Source: Forficula auricularia
Taxonomy: Eukaryota > Arthropoda > Insecta > Dermaptera > Forficulidae
Direction: 5' to 3'
NCBI GenBank assembly: GCA_024734495.1
Contig: JALMQS010000892.1
Span: 62,001-126,000, forward strand
Length of the DNA: 64,000 nucleotides
In this document: positions 1 through 15,269 of the stretch, in pieces
How positions within the stretch are numbered: position 1 is the first letter of the stretch
Layout of the letters: each line of letters opens with the position of its first letter
Translations under genes and position numbers: made by a program
The notes under the pieces: model-generated
Told to the model about the DNA's origin: nothing
Seen by the model: only the letters and a program-made list of their open reading frames with translations
The model's database searches: none

Positions 1-1239
1 AAGAATATTTTGAAGAAGTGGTACCATTTTCCCAAGGTACTGAAGAGATAATTTTGAAAATACATACACTAGAATATAACTTCAGTTCAATGTTTAGAGT
101 TATCAAGTGGATAATTGAAGAAAAACTTCAGGAAATAAGGTATATCTTAGAAGTTTTTCATTTTTTCAATCACCTAATCTTTTATATATGATGACCCTTA
201 TAGAAAAAAATGATGTTCATAAAATAAGAATAATAATAGAACGAATTTGTATTAAAATGCGTTATTTATTTAAATTTCTAATACAATTAATGACAGCATT
301 GTAATTCAATGAAAACAAAAATCCATATTTATTATCAATTTGGATAATAAAGAATATTTTAGACTCATCGAAAATTCACCAATTGATTCCTATGGAATGA
401 GGTGTAAAAAGATCCTTATGTAAATTTATAATCATAAGGACTTTTTAGCCCACATCTTAAAGGTTTCTAAAGCAACAAGAATATTCTGAAGAAGTGGTAC
501 CAATTTCCCAAGGTACTGAAGTTATAATTTTGGAAATACATACACTAGAATATCACTTCAGTACAATGTTTAAAGTTATCGACTGGATATTTTAAGAATA
601 TATTCATGAAATAAGGTAGGTCTTAGAATTTTTATTACATTTTTTAGGAAATATACGATAATTTAGACTGATCGAATATTCACAAATTGATTCCTCTGGA
701 ATGTGGACTAAAAAGACCATTATGTAAATTTATAATCATTTGGCATTTTTAGACCACATTTTAAAGGTTTCTAAAGCAACAAGAATATTCTGAAGAAGTG
801 GTACCATTTTCCCAAGGTACTGAAGAGATAATTTTGGAAATTCATAGACAAGAATATCATTTCAGTTAAATGTTTAGAGTTATCAACTGGATACTTGAAG
901 AAAAACTTCTCGATATAAGGTATGTCTTAGAAATTTTTTATTTTTTAAATCATCTAATCTTTTATATATGATGACCCTTAGAGAAAAAAAGATGTTGATA
1001 AAATAAGAGGTATAACAGAACGAATTGGTATTAAAATGCGATATTTATTTAAATTTGTAATACAATTAATGACAGCATTGTTATTCAATACAAACCAAAA
1101 TCCATATTTATTATCAATTTGGATAATAAAGGATAATTTAGACTCATCGAATATTCACCAATTGATTCCTATGGAATGTGGGGTAAAAAGATCCTTATGT
1201 AAATTTATAATCATAATTGACTTTTTAACCCACATCTTA

Positions 1240-4200
1240 AAGGTTTCTAAGGCAACAAGAATATTCTGAAGAAGTGGTACCATTTTCCCAATGTCCTGAA
1301 GAGATAATTTTGTAAATACATACACTAGAATATGACTTCAGGTCAATGTTTTGAGTTATCAAGTTGATAATTGAAGAAAAACCTCGGGAAATAAGGTATG
1401 TCTCAGAAATTTTTTATTTTTTCAGTCACCTAATCTTTTATATATGATGACCCTTATTGAAAAAAAATGATGTTCATAAAATAAGAAATATAATAGAACG
1501 AATTGGTATTAAAATGCGATATTTATTTAAATTTCTAATACAATTAATGACAGCATTGTGATTCAATGAAAACAAAAATGCATTTTTATTATAAATTTGG
1601 ATAATAAAGGATAATTTACAATCATCGAATATTCACCAATTGATTCCTATGGAATCCGGGGTAAAAAGATCCTTATGTAAATTTATGATCATAAAGACTT
1701 TTTAGCCCACATCTTAAAGGTTTCTAAAGCAACAAGAATATTCTGAAGAAGTGGTACTATTTTACCAAGGTATGAAGAGATAATTTTGGAAATACATACA
1801 CTAGAATATCACTTCAGTACAATGTTTAAAGTTATCAACTGGATATTTTAAGAATATATTCATGAAATAAGGTATTTTTTATTACATTTTTAGGAAATAA
1901 AAGATAATTTAGACTGATCGAATATAAACCAATTGATTCCTCTGGAATGTGGACTGAAAAGACCATTATGTAAATTTATAATCATTTGGTATTTTTAGTC
2001 TACATTTTAAAGGTTTCAAAATCAACAAGAATATTCTGGAAAAGTGGTATCATTTTCCCAAGGTACTCTACAGATAATTTTGGAAATTCATGTACAAGAA
2101 TATCATTTCAGTTCAATGTTTAGAGTTATCAAGTGGATAATTGAAGAAAAACTTCAGGAAATAAGGTATGTCTTAGTAATTTTTTATTTTTTCAATCACC
2201 TAATCTTTTATATATGATGACCCTTAGAAAAAAAATGATGTTGATAAAATAAGAAATATATTAGAACGAATTGGTATTAAAATGCGTTATTTATTTGAAT
2301 TTGTAATACAATTAATGACAGCATTGTGATTCAATAAAAACCAAAATCCATATTTATTATCAATTTGGATAATAAAAGATAATTTAGACTCATCGAATAT
2401 TGACCAATTGATTCCTATGGAATGTGGGGTAAAAAGATCCTTATGTAAATTTATAATCATAAGGACTTTTTAGCCCACATCTTAAAGGTTTCTAAAGCAA
2501 CAAGAATATTCTGAAGAAGTGGTACCAATTTTCCCAAGGTACTGAAGTGATAATTTTGGAAATACATACACTAGAATATCACTTCAGTACAATGTTTAAA
2601 GTTATCGACTGGATATTTTAAGAATATATTCATGAAATAAGGTATGTCTCAGAAATTTTTTATTTTTTCAATCACCTAATCTTTTATATATGATGACCCT
2701 TATAGAAAAAAATGATGTTCATAAAATAAGAAATATAATAGAACGAATTGGTATTAAAATGCGATATTTATTTAAATTTCTAATACAATTAATGACAGCA
2801 TTGTGATTCAATGAAAACAAAAATGCATTTTTATTATAAATTTGGATAATAAAGGATAATTTAGAATCATCGAATATTCACCAATTGATTCCTATGGAAT
2901 CCGGGGTAAAAAGATCCTTATGTAAATTTATGATCATAAAGACTTTTTAGCCCACATCTTAAAGGTTTCTAAAGCAACAGGAATATTCTGAAGAAGTGGT
3001 ACTATTTTACCAAGGTATGAAGAGATAATTTTGGAAATACATACACTAGAATATCACTTCAGTACAATGTTTAAAGTTATCAACTGGATATTTTAAGAAT
3101 ATATTCATGAAATAAGGTATTTTTTATTACATTTTTAGGAAATAAAAGATAATTTAGACTGATCGAATATAAACCAATTGATTCCTCTGGAATGTGGAGT
3201 AAAAAGATCCATTATGTAAATTTATAATCATTTGGTATTTTTAGTCTACATTTTAAAGGTTTCAAAATCAACAAGAATATTCTGGAAAAGTGGTATCATT
3301 TTCCCAAGGTACTCTACAGATAATTTTGGAAATTCATGTACAAGAATATCATTTCAGTTCAATGTTTAGAGTTATCAAGTGGATAATTGAAGAAAAACTT
3401 CAGGAAATAAGGTATGTCTTAGAAATTTTTTATTTTTTCAATCACCTAATCTTTTATATATGATGACCCTTATAGAAAAAAATGATGTTCATAAAATAAG
3501 AAATATAATAGAACGAATTGGTATTAAAATGCGATATTTATTTAAATTTCTAATACAATTAATGACAGCATTGTGATTCAATGAAAACAAAAATGCATTT
3601 TTATTATAAATTTGGATAATAAAGGATAATTTACAATCATCGAATATTCACCAATTGATTCCTATGGAATCCGGGGTAAAAAGATCCTTATGTAAATTTA
3701 TGATCATAAAGACTTTTTAGCCCACATCTTAAAGGTTTCTAAAGCAACAAGAATATTCTGAAGAAGTGGTACTATTTTACCAAGGTATGAAGAGATAATT
3801 TTGGAAATACATACACTAGAATATCACTTCAGTACAATGTTTAAAGTTATCAACTGGATATTTTAAGAATATATTCATGAAATAAGGTATTTTTTATTAC
3901 ATTTTTAGGAAATAAAAGATAATTTAGACTGATCGAATATAAACCAATTGATTCCTCTGGAATGTGGACTGAAAAGACCATTATGTAAATTTATAATCAT
4001 TTGGTATTTTTAGTCTACATTTTAAAGGTTTCAAAATCAACAAGAATATTCTGGAAAAGTGGTATCATTTTCCCAAGGTACTCTACAGATAATTTTGGAA
4101 ATTCATGTACAAGAATATCATTTCAGTTCAATGTTTAGAGTTATCAAGTGGATAATTGAAGAAAAACTTCAGGAAATAAGGTATGTCTTAGTAATTTTTT

Positions 4201-5749
4201 ATTTTTTCAATCACCTAATCTTTTATATATGATGACCCTTAGAGAAAAAAATGATGTTGATAAAATAAGAAATATATTAGAACGAATTGGTATTAAAATG
4301 CGTTATTTATTTGAATTTGTAATACAATTAATGACAGCATTGTGATTCAATACAAACCAAAATCCATATTTATTATCAATTTGGATAATAAAAGATAATT
4401 TAGACTCATCGAATATTGACCAATTGATTCCTATGGAATGTGGGGTAAAAAGATCCTTATGTAAATTTATAATCATAAGGACTTTTTAGCCCACATCTTA
4501 AAGGTTTCTAAAGCAACAAGAATATTCTGAAGAAGTGGTACCAATTTCCCAAGGTACTGAAGTGATAATTTTGGAAATACATACACTAGAATATCACTTC
4601 AGTACAATGTTTTAAAGTTATCGACTGGATATTTTAAGAATATACTTCATGAAATAAGGTATGTCTCAGAAATTTTTTATTTTTTCAATCACCTAATCTT
4701 TTATATATGATGACCCTTATAGAAAAAAATGATGTTCATAAAATAAGAAATATAATAGAACGAATTGGTATTAAAATGCGATATTTATTTAAATTTCTAA
4801 TACAATTAATGACAGCATTGTGATTCAATGAAAACAAAAATGCATTTTTATTATAAATTTGGATAATAAAGGATAATTTACAATCATCGAATATTCACCA
4901 ATTGATTCCTATGGAATCCGGGGTAAAAAGATCCTTATGTAAATTTATGATCATAAAGACTTTTTAGCCCACATCTTAAAGGTTTCTAAAGCAACAGGAA
5001 TATTCTGAAGAAGTGGTACTATTTTACCAAGGTATGAAGAGATAATTTTGGAAATACATACACTAGAATATCACTTCAGTACAATGTTTAAAGTTATCAA
5101 CTGGATATTTTAAGAATATATTCATGAAATAAGGTATTTTTTATTACATTTTTAGGAAATAAAAGATAATTTAGACTGATCGAATATAAACCAATTGATT
5201 CCTCTGGAATGTGGAGTAAAAAGACCATTATGTAAATTTATAATCATTTGGTATTTTTAGTCTACATTTTAAAGGTTTCAAAATCAACAAGAATATTCTG
5301 GAAAAGTGGTATCATTTTCCCAAGGTACTCTACAGATAATTTTGGAAATTCATGTACAAGAATATCATTTCAGTTCAATGTTTAGAGTTATCAAGTGGAT
5401 AATTGAAGAAAAACTTCAAGAAATAAGGTATGTCTTAGAAATTTTTTATTTTTTCAATCACCTAATCTTTTATATATGATGACCCTTATAGAAAAAAATG
5501 ATGTTCATAAAATAAGAAATATATATAGAACGAATTGGTATTAAAATGCGATATTTATTTAAATTTGTAATACAATTAATGACAGCATTGTGATTCAATG
5601 AAAACAAAAATCCATATTTATTATCAATTTGGATAATAAAGGATAATTTAGACTCATCGAATATTCACCAATTGATTCCTATGGAATGTGGGGTAAAAAG
5701 ATCCTTATGTAAATTTATAATCATAAAGACTTTTTAGCCCACATCTTAA
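1240..5749. repeat. Higher-order repeat block within the array
   Basis: Here unit spacings run 477, 293, 475, 477, 294, 476, 293, 476, 478, 293, 477. Long and short units therefore alternate as long-long-short (period about 1,245 bp) and long-short. Equivalent units in successive blocks are nearly identical by eye, including shared private differences such as ATTCTGGAAAAGTGGTATC and TCTACAGATAATTTTGG. That fits recent unequal exchange or replication of multi-unit blocks. This is the most homogeneous part of the array in the window. Confidence 0.8.
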
Positions 5750-8700
5750 AGGTTTCTAAAGCAACAAGAATATTCTGAAGAAGTGGTACCATTTTCCCAA
5801 GGTACTGAAGAGATAATTTTGGAAATACATACACTAGAATATCACTTGAGTTCAATGTTTAAAGTTATCAACTGGATATTTTAAGAATATCTTCATGAAA
5901 TAAGGTATGTGTAAAAATATTTATTACATTTTTAGGAAATAAAAGATAATTTAGATTGATCGAATATATCACCAATTGATTCCTCTGGAATGTAGACTAA
6001 AAAGACCATTATGTAAATTTATAATTATTTGGTATTTTTAGTCCACATTTTAAAGGTTTCTAAAGCAACAAGAATATTATGTAAAAAGTGGTACCATTTT
6101 CCCAAGGTACTGAAGAGATAATTTTGGAAATTCATACACAAGAATATCATTTCAGTTCAATGTTTAGAGTTATCAACTAGATACTTGAAGAAAAACTTCA
6201 GAAAAAAGGTATGTCTAGAATTTTTTCAATCACCTAGTCTTCGATTTGTGATGACCCTTAGACAAAAAAATGATGTTGATAAAATAAGAAATATAATAGA
6301 ACGGTTTGGGATTAAAATGCGCTATTTATTTAAATTTGTAATAAAATTATTCACGCCATTGTGATTTAATTGAAACTAAAATCAATATTTAATTTATTTT
6401 TAGATAATAAAGGATAATTTAGACTGATCGAATATAAACGAATTGATTCCTCTGGAATGTGGACTAAAAAGACCATTATGTAAATTTATAATCATTTGGT
6501 ATTTTTAGACCATATTTTACAAGGTTTCTAAAGCAACACGAATATTCTGAAGAAGTGGTACCAATTTCCCAAGGTACTGAAGAGATAATTTTTGGAAGTT
6601 CATACACAAGAAAATCACTTCAGTTCAATGTTTGGAGTATCAACTGGATATTTGAAGAAAAACATCAGAAAATAAGATATGTCATAGAATTTTTTCAATC
6701 ACCTAATCTTCTATTTATGATCACTCTTAGAGGACAAAATGATGTTGATAAAATAAGGCATATAATAGAACGAATTGGGTTCACATTGCGATATTTATTT
6801 AATTTTGTAATAAAATAAATCACAGTATTGTGATTTAATTAAAACAAAAATCAATTATTATTATATTTATAGATATAATCTTTATATATGATAACCCTTA
6901 GAAAAAAAATGATGTTCGATAAAATAAGAAATATATTAGAACGAATTGGTATTAAAATGCGTTATTTATTTGAATTTGTAATACAATTAATGACAGCATT
7001 GTGATTCAATAAAAACAAAAATCCATATTTATTATCAATTTGGATAATAAAAGATAATTTAGACTCATCGAATATTGACTAATTGATTCCTATGGAATGT
7101 GGGGTAAAAAGATCCTTATGTAGATTTATAATCATAAGGACTTTTTAGCCCACATCTTAAAGGTTTCTAAAGCAACAAGAATATTCTGAAGAAGTGGTAC
7201 CAATTTCCCAAGGTACTGAAGTCATAATTTTGGAAATACATACACTAGAATATCACTTCAGTACAATGTTTAAAGTTATCGACTGGATATTTTAAGAATA
7301 TATTCATGAAATAAGGTATGTCTTAGAATTTTTATTACATTTTTAGGAAATATACGATAATTTAGACTGATCGAATATTCACCAATTGATTCCTCTGGAA
7401 TGTGGACTAAAAAGACCATTATGTAAATTTATAATCATTTGGAATTTTTAGACCACATTTTAAAGGTTTCTAAAGCAACAAGAATATTCTGAAGAAGTGG
7501 TACCATTTTCCCAAGGTACTGAAGAGATAATTTTGGAAATTCATAGACAAGAATATCATTTCAGTTCAATGTTTAGAGTTATCAACTGGATACTTGAAGA
7601 AAAACTTCTCGATATAAGGTATGTCTTAGAAATTTTTTATTTTTTAAATCATCTAATCTTTTATATATGATGACCCTTAGAGAAAAAAATGATGTTGATA
7701 AAATAAGAGGTATAACAGAGCGAATTGGTATTAAAATAAGTTATTTATTTGAATTTGTAATACAATTAATGACAGCTTTGTGATTCAATAAAAACCAAAA
7801 TCCATATTTATTATCAATTTGGATAATAAAGGATAATTTAGACTCATCGAATATTCACCAATTGATTCCTATGGAATGTGGGGTAAAAAGATCCTTATGT
7901 AAATTTATAATCATAATTGACTTTTTAACCCACATCTTAAAGGTTTCTAAGGCAACAAGAATTTTCTGAAGAAGTGGTACCATTTTCCCAATGTACTGAA
8001 GAGATAATTTTGTAAATACATACACTAGAATATGACTTCAGGTCAATATTTTGAGTTATCAAGTTGATAATTGAAGAAAAACTTCGGGAAATAAGGTATG
8101 TCTCAGAAATTTTTTATTTTTTCAATCACCTAATCTTTTATATATGATGACCCTTATAGAAAAAAATGATGTTCATAAAATAAGAAATATAATAGAACGA
8201 ATTGGTATTAAAATGCGATATTTATTTAAATTTCTAATACAATTAATGACAGCATTGTGATTCAATGAAAAACAAAAATGCATTTTTATTATAAATTTGG
8301 ATAATAAAGGATAATTTACACTCATCGAATATTCACCAATTGATTCCTATGGAATCCGGGGTAAAAAGATCCTTATGTAAATTTATGATCATAAGGACTT
8401 TTTAGCCCACATCTTAAAGGTTTCTAAAGCAACAAGAATATTCTGAAGAAGTGGTACTATTTTACCAAGGTATGAAGAGATAATTTTGGAAATACATACA
8501 CTAGAATATCACTTCAGTACAATGTTTAAAGTTATCAACTGGATATTTTAAGAATATATTCATGAAATAAGGTATTTTTTATTACATTTTTAGGAAATAA
8601 AAGATAATTTAGACTGATCGAATATTAACCAATTGATTCCTCTGGAATGTGGACTAAAAAGACCATTATGTAAATTTATAATCATTTGGTATTTTTAGTC

Positions 8701-11700
8701 TACATTTTAAAGGTTTCTAAAGCAACAAGAATATTCTGGAAAAGTGGTATCATTTTCCCAAGGTACTGAAGAGATAATTTTCGAAACACATACACATGTA
8801 TATCACTTCAGTACAATGTTTAAACTTATCAACTTGATACTTGAAGAAAATCTTCAGAAAATAAGGTATATATTTGAATTTTTTATTTCAATAACCTAAT
8901 CTTCACTTTATGATGACCATTAGAGTAAAAAATGTTGTTGATAAAATTAGAGATATAACAGAACGAATTGGGATTAAAATGCGATATTTATTTAAATTTG
9001 TAATAAAATTAATGACAGCATTGTGATTTATTTAAAACAAAAATCAATATTTATTATATTTTTGGATAATAAAGGTTTTTAGACTAATCAAATATTAACC
9101 AATTGATTCCTCTGGAATGTGGACTAAAAAGACCATTATGTAAATTTATAATCATTTGGCATTTTTAGACCACATTTTAAATGTTTCTAAAGCAACAAGA
9201 ATATTCTGAAGAAGTGGTACCATTTTCCAAAGGTACTGAAGAGATAATTTTTCAAATTCATAGACAAGAATATCATTTCAGTTCAATGTTTAGAGTTATC
9301 AACTGGATACTTGAAGAAAAACTTCACGAAATAAGGTATGTCTTAGAAATTTTTTATTTTTTAAATCATCTAATCTTTTATATATGATGACCCTTAGAGA
9401 AAAAAATGTTGATAAAATAAGAGGTATAACAGAACGAATTGGTATTAAAATGCGATATTTATTTAAATTTGTAATACATAATAATGACATCATTGTGATT
9501 CAATGAAAACAAAAATACATATTTATTATCAATTTGGATATTTAAGGATAATTTAGACTCATCGAATATTCACTAATTGATTCCTATGGAATGTAGGGTA
9601 AAAGATCCTTAATTGACTTTTTAACCCACATCTTAAAGGTTTCTAAAGCAACAAGTTCAATGTTTTGATTTATCAAGTTGATAATTGAAGAAAAACTTCG
9701 GGAAATAAGGTATGTCTTAGAAATTTTTTATTTTTTCAATCACCTAATCTTTTATATATGATGACCATTATAGAAAAAAATAATGTTCATGAAATAAGAA
9801 ATATAATAGAACGAATTGGTATTAAAATGCGATATTTATTTAAATTTCTAATACAATTAATGACAGGATTTTGATACAATGAAAACAAAAATCCATATTT
9901 ATTATCAATTTGGATAATAAAGGATAATTTAGACTCATCGAATATTCGCCAATTGATTCCTATGGAATGAGCGGTAAAAAGTTCCTTATGTAAATTTATA
10001 ATCATTAGGACTGTTTAGCCCACATCTTAAAGGTTCCTAAATCAACAAGAATATTCTGAAGAATGGGTACCAATTTCCCAAGTTACTGAAGTGATAATTT
10101 TGGAAATACATACAATAGAATATCACTTCAGTACAATGTTTAAAGTTATCGACTGGATATTTTAAGAATATATTCATGAAATAAGGATTGTATTAGAATT
10201 TTGATTACATTTTTAGGAAATAAAAGATAATTTAGACTCATCGAATATTCAATAATTGATTCCTCTGTAATGTGGACTAAAAAGACCATTATGTAAATTT
10301 ATAATTATTTGGTTTTTTTAGTACACATTTTAAAGGTTTCTAATGCATAAAGAATATTCTGTAAAAAGTGGTACCATTTTCCCAAGGTACTGAAGAGATA
10401 ATTTTGGAAGTTCATACACAAGAAAATCACTTCAGTTCAATGTTTGGAGTTATCAACTGGATATTTGAAACTTCAGAAAAAGGTATGTGTAGAATTTTTT
10501 TCAATCACCTATTCTTCGATGTGTGATGACCATTAGACAAAAAATTGATGTTGATAAATTAAGAAATATAATAGAACGATTTGGGTTTAAAATGCGATAT
10601 TTATTTAAATTTGTAATAAAATTAATGACAGCATTGTAATTTATTTAAAACAAAAATCAATATTTAATATATTTTTGGATAATAAAGGATAATTTAAACT
10701 GATCAAATATGAACCAATTGATTCATCTGGAATGTGGACTAAAAAGACCATTATGTAAATTTATAATCATTGAGCATTTTTAGACCACATTTTAAAGTTT
10801 CCTAAAGCAACAAGAATATTCTGAAGAAGTGGTACCATTTTCCCAAGGTACTGAAGAGATAATTTTGGAAATTCATAGACAAGAATATCATTTCAGTTCA
10901 ATGTTTAGAGTTATCAACTGGATACTTGAAGAAAAACTTCAGAAAAAAAGGTATGTCTAGAATTTTTTTCAATCACCTAGTCTTCGATGTGTGATGACCA
11001 TTAGACAAAAAATTGATGTTGATAAAATAAGAAATATAATAGAACGATTTGGGTTTAAAATGCGATATTTATTTAAATTTGTAATAAAATTAATGACAGC
11101 ATTGTAATTTAATTAAAACAAAAATCAATATTTATTATATTTTTGGATAATAAAGGATAATTTAAACTGATCAAATATGAACCAATTGATTCCTCTGGAA
11201 TGTGGACTAAAAAGACCATTATGTAAATTTATAATCATTTGGGCTTTTTAGACCACATTTTAAAGGTTTCTAAAGCAACAAGAATAATCTGAAGAAGTGG
11301 TACCATTTTCCCAAGGTACTGAAGAGATAATTTTTGAAATTCATAGACAGGAATATCATTTCAGTTCATTGTTTAGAGTTACCAAGTGGATAATTGAAGA
11401 AAAACTTCATGAAATAAGGTATGTCTTAGAAATTTTTTATTTTTTAAATCACCTAATCTTTTATATATGATGACCCTTAGAGAAAAAAATGATGTTGATA
11501 AAATTAGAGGTATAATTGAAACGAATTGGGATTAAAATGCGATATTTATTTAAATTTGTAATACAATTAATGACAGCATTGTGATTCAATGAAAACACAA
11601 ATCCATATTTATTATCAATTTGGATCTTAAAGGATAATTTAGACTCATCGGATATTCACCAATTGATTCCTATGGAATGTGGGGTAAAAAGATCCTTATG

Positions 11701-14700
11701 TAAATTTATAATCATGAAGACTTTTTAGCCCACATCTTTAAAGGTTTCTAAAGCAACAAGAATATTCTGAAGAAGTGGTACCATTTTCCCAAGGTACTGA
11801 AGAGATAATTTTGGAAATACATACACTAGAATATGACTTCAGTTCAATGTTTAGAGTTATCAAGTGGATGTATGTCTTAGAAATTTTTTATTTTTTCAAT
11901 CACCTAATCTTTTGTATATGATGACCCTTATAGAAAAAAATGATGTTCATAAAATTAGAGGTATAACAGAACGAATTGGGATTAAAATGCGATATATATT
12001 TAAATTTGTAATACAATTAATGACAGCATTGTGATTCAATGAAAACAAAAATCCATTTTTATTATCAATTTGGATAATAAAGGATAATTTACACTCATCG
12101 AATATTCACCAATTGATTCCTATGGAATGCGGGGTAAAAAGATCCTTATGTAAATTTATGATCAAAAGGACTTTTTAGCCCACAACTTAAAGGTTTCTAA
12201 AGCAACAAGAATATTCTGAAGAAGTGGTACTATTTTCCCAAGGTACTGAAGAGATAATTTTGAAAATACATACAGTGGAATATCACTTCAGTACATGGTG
12301 TAAAGTTATCAACTGGATATTTTAAGAATATATTCATCAAATAAGGTATGTCTTAGAATTTTTATTACATTTTTAGGAAATAAAAGATAATTTAGACTCA
12401 TCGAATATTCACTAATTGATTCCTATGGAATGAGGGGTAAAAAGATCCTTATGTAAATTTATAATCATAAGAACATTTTACCCCACATCTTAAAGGTTTC
12501 TAAAGCAACAAGAATTTTCTGAAGAAGTGGTACCAATTTCCCAAGGTACTGAAGTGATAATTTTGGAAATACATACACTAGAATATCACTTCAGTACAAT
12601 GTTTAAAGATATCAACTGGATATTTTAAGTATATATTCATGAAATAAGGTATATATTTGAATTTTTTATTTCAATATCCTAATCTTCTCTTCATGATGAC
12701 CATTAGAGAAAAAATATTTGTGATAAAATTAGAGATATAACAGAACGAATTGGGATTAAAATGCGATATTTATTTAAATTTGTAATAAAATTAATGACAG
12801 TATTGTGATTTATTTAAAACAAAAATCAATGTTTATTATATTTTTGGATAATAAAGGTTTTTAGACTAATCAAATATGAACCAATTGATTCCTCTGGAAT
12901 GTGGACTAAAAAGACCATTATGTAAATTTATAATCATTTGGCATTTTTAGACCACATTTTAAAGGTTTCTAAAGCAACAAGAATATTCTGAAGAAGTGGT
13001 ACCATTTTCCCAAGGTACTGAAGAGATAATTTTGGAAATTCATAGACAAGAATATCATTTCAGTTCAATGTTTAGACTTATCAAGTGGATAATTGAAGAA
13101 AAACTTCATGAAATAAGGTATGTCTTAGAAATTTTTTATTTTTTAAATCACCTAATCTTTTATATATGATGACCCTTAGAGAAAAAAATGATGTTGATAA
13201 AATAAGAGGTATAACAGAACGAATTGGGATTAAAATGCGATATTTATTTAAATTTGTAATACAATTAATGACAGCATTGTGATTCAATGAAAACAAAAAT
13301 CCATATTTATTATCAATTTGGATCTTAAAGGATAATTTAGACTCATCGAATATTCACCAATTGATTCCTATGGAATGTGGGGTAAAAAGATCCTTATGTA
13401 AATTTATAATCATAAAGACTTTTTAGCCCACATCTTAAAGGTTTCTAAAGCAACAAGAATATTCTGAAGAAGTGGTACCATTTTCCCAAGGTACTGAAGA
13501 GATAATTTTGGAAATACATACACTAGAATATGACTTCAGTTCAATGTTTAGAGTTATCAAGTGGATAATTGAAGAAAACTTCAGGAAATAAGGTATGTCT
13601 TAGAAATTTTTTATTTTTTCAATCACCTAATCTTTTATATATGATGACCCTTATAGAAAAAAATGATGTTCATAAAATAAGAAATATAATAGAACGAATT
13701 GGTATTAAAATGCGATATTTATTTAAATTTCTAATACAATTAATGACAGCATTGTGATTCAATGAAAACAAAAATCCATATTTATTATCAATTTGGATAA
13801 TAAAGGATAATTTAGACTCATCGAATATTCACCAATTGATTCCTATGGAATGAGGGGTAAAAAGATCCTTATGTAAATTTATGATCATAAGGACTTTTTA
13901 GCCCACATCTTAAAGGTTTCTAAAGCAACAAGAATATTCTGAAGAAGTGGTACTATTTTACCAAGGTACTGAAGAGATAATTTTGGAAATACATACACTA
14001 GAATATCACTTCAGTACAATGTTTAAAGTTATCAACTGGATATTTTAAGAATATATTCATGAAATAAGGATTGTCTTAGAATTTTGATTACATTTTTAGG
14101 AAATAAAAGATAATTTAGACTGATCGAATATTCACCAATTGATTCCTTCTGGAATGTGGACTAAAAAGACCATTATGTAAATTTATAATCATTTGGTATT
14201 TTTAGACCACATTTTAAAGGTTTCTAAAGCAACAAGAATATTCTGAAGAAGTCGGTACCATTTTCCCAAGGTACTGAAGAGATAATTTTGGAAATATCAT
14301 AGGCAAGAATATCATTTCAGTTCAATGTTTAGAGTTATCAACTGGATAATTGAAGAAAAACTTCACGAAATAAGGTATGTCTTAGAAATTTTTTATTTTT
14401 TAAATCACCTAATCTTTTATATATGATGACCCTCAGAGAAAAAAATGATGTTGATAAAATAAGAAATATAATAGAACGAATTGGTATTAAAATGCGATAT
14501 TTATTTAAATTTCTAATACAATTAATGACAGCATTGTGATTCAATGAAAACAAAAATCCATATTTATTATCAATTTGGATAATAAAGGATAATTTAGACT
14601 CATCGAATATTCACCAATTGATTCCTATGGAATGCGGGGTAAAAAGATCCTTATGTAAATTTATAATCATAAGGACTTTTTAGCCCACATCTTAAAGGTT

Positions 14701-14984
14701 TCTAAAGCAACAAGAATATTCTGAAGAAGTGGTACTATTTTCCCAAGGTACTGAAGAGATAATTTTGGAAATACATACACTAGAATATCACTTCAGTACA
14801 ATGTTTAAAGTTATCAACTGGATATTTTAAGAATATATTCATTAAATAAGGTATGTATTAGAATTTTTATTACATTTTTATTAAGTAAACAATAATTTAG
14901 ACTGATCGAATATTAACCAATTGTGGACTTAAAAACCATTATGTAAATTTATAATTATTTGGTTTTTTAAGTACACATTTTAAA

Positions 14985-15269
14985 TTTTACTTATGGAAAG
15001 TGTGTAGGTTTTAGGTGAAACATGATGTTGAGTTAATAGATATAGGTGTGTAGTTTCACAGTGAATGAAATGAGACTCAAAGAGGTTTATACAAACTCAA
15101 TATATTTCGGATTATTGGTCCATCATCAGGAGTTTACAAGACAATATAACAAACAGTATTGTCTTGTAAACTCCTGATGATGGACTAATAATCCGAAGTA
15201 TATTGAGTTTGTATAAACCTCTTTTGAGTTTTATTTCATTCATTGTGAAACTACACCTTTACTCTATAC
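14985..15269. mobile_element. 285-bp palindromic insertion, Penelope-like terminal repeat pair
   Basis: The insertion interrupts an array unit. A perfect 12-bp target duplication, ACACATTTTAAA, flanks it (14,973-14,984 and 15,270-15,281). Inside, arms of about 95 bp at about 15,052-15,146 and 15,157-15,255 are inverted copies of each other. Each arm contains CTGATGA followed by a short complementary stem (TGGA...TCC) and then GAAA or GAAG, which resembles a decayed hammerhead ribozyme core. Inverted, ribozyme-bearing terminal repeats and variable-length target duplications are known from Penelope-like elements. No coding sequence is present, so it is non-autonomous or a fragment. Confidence 0.65.
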
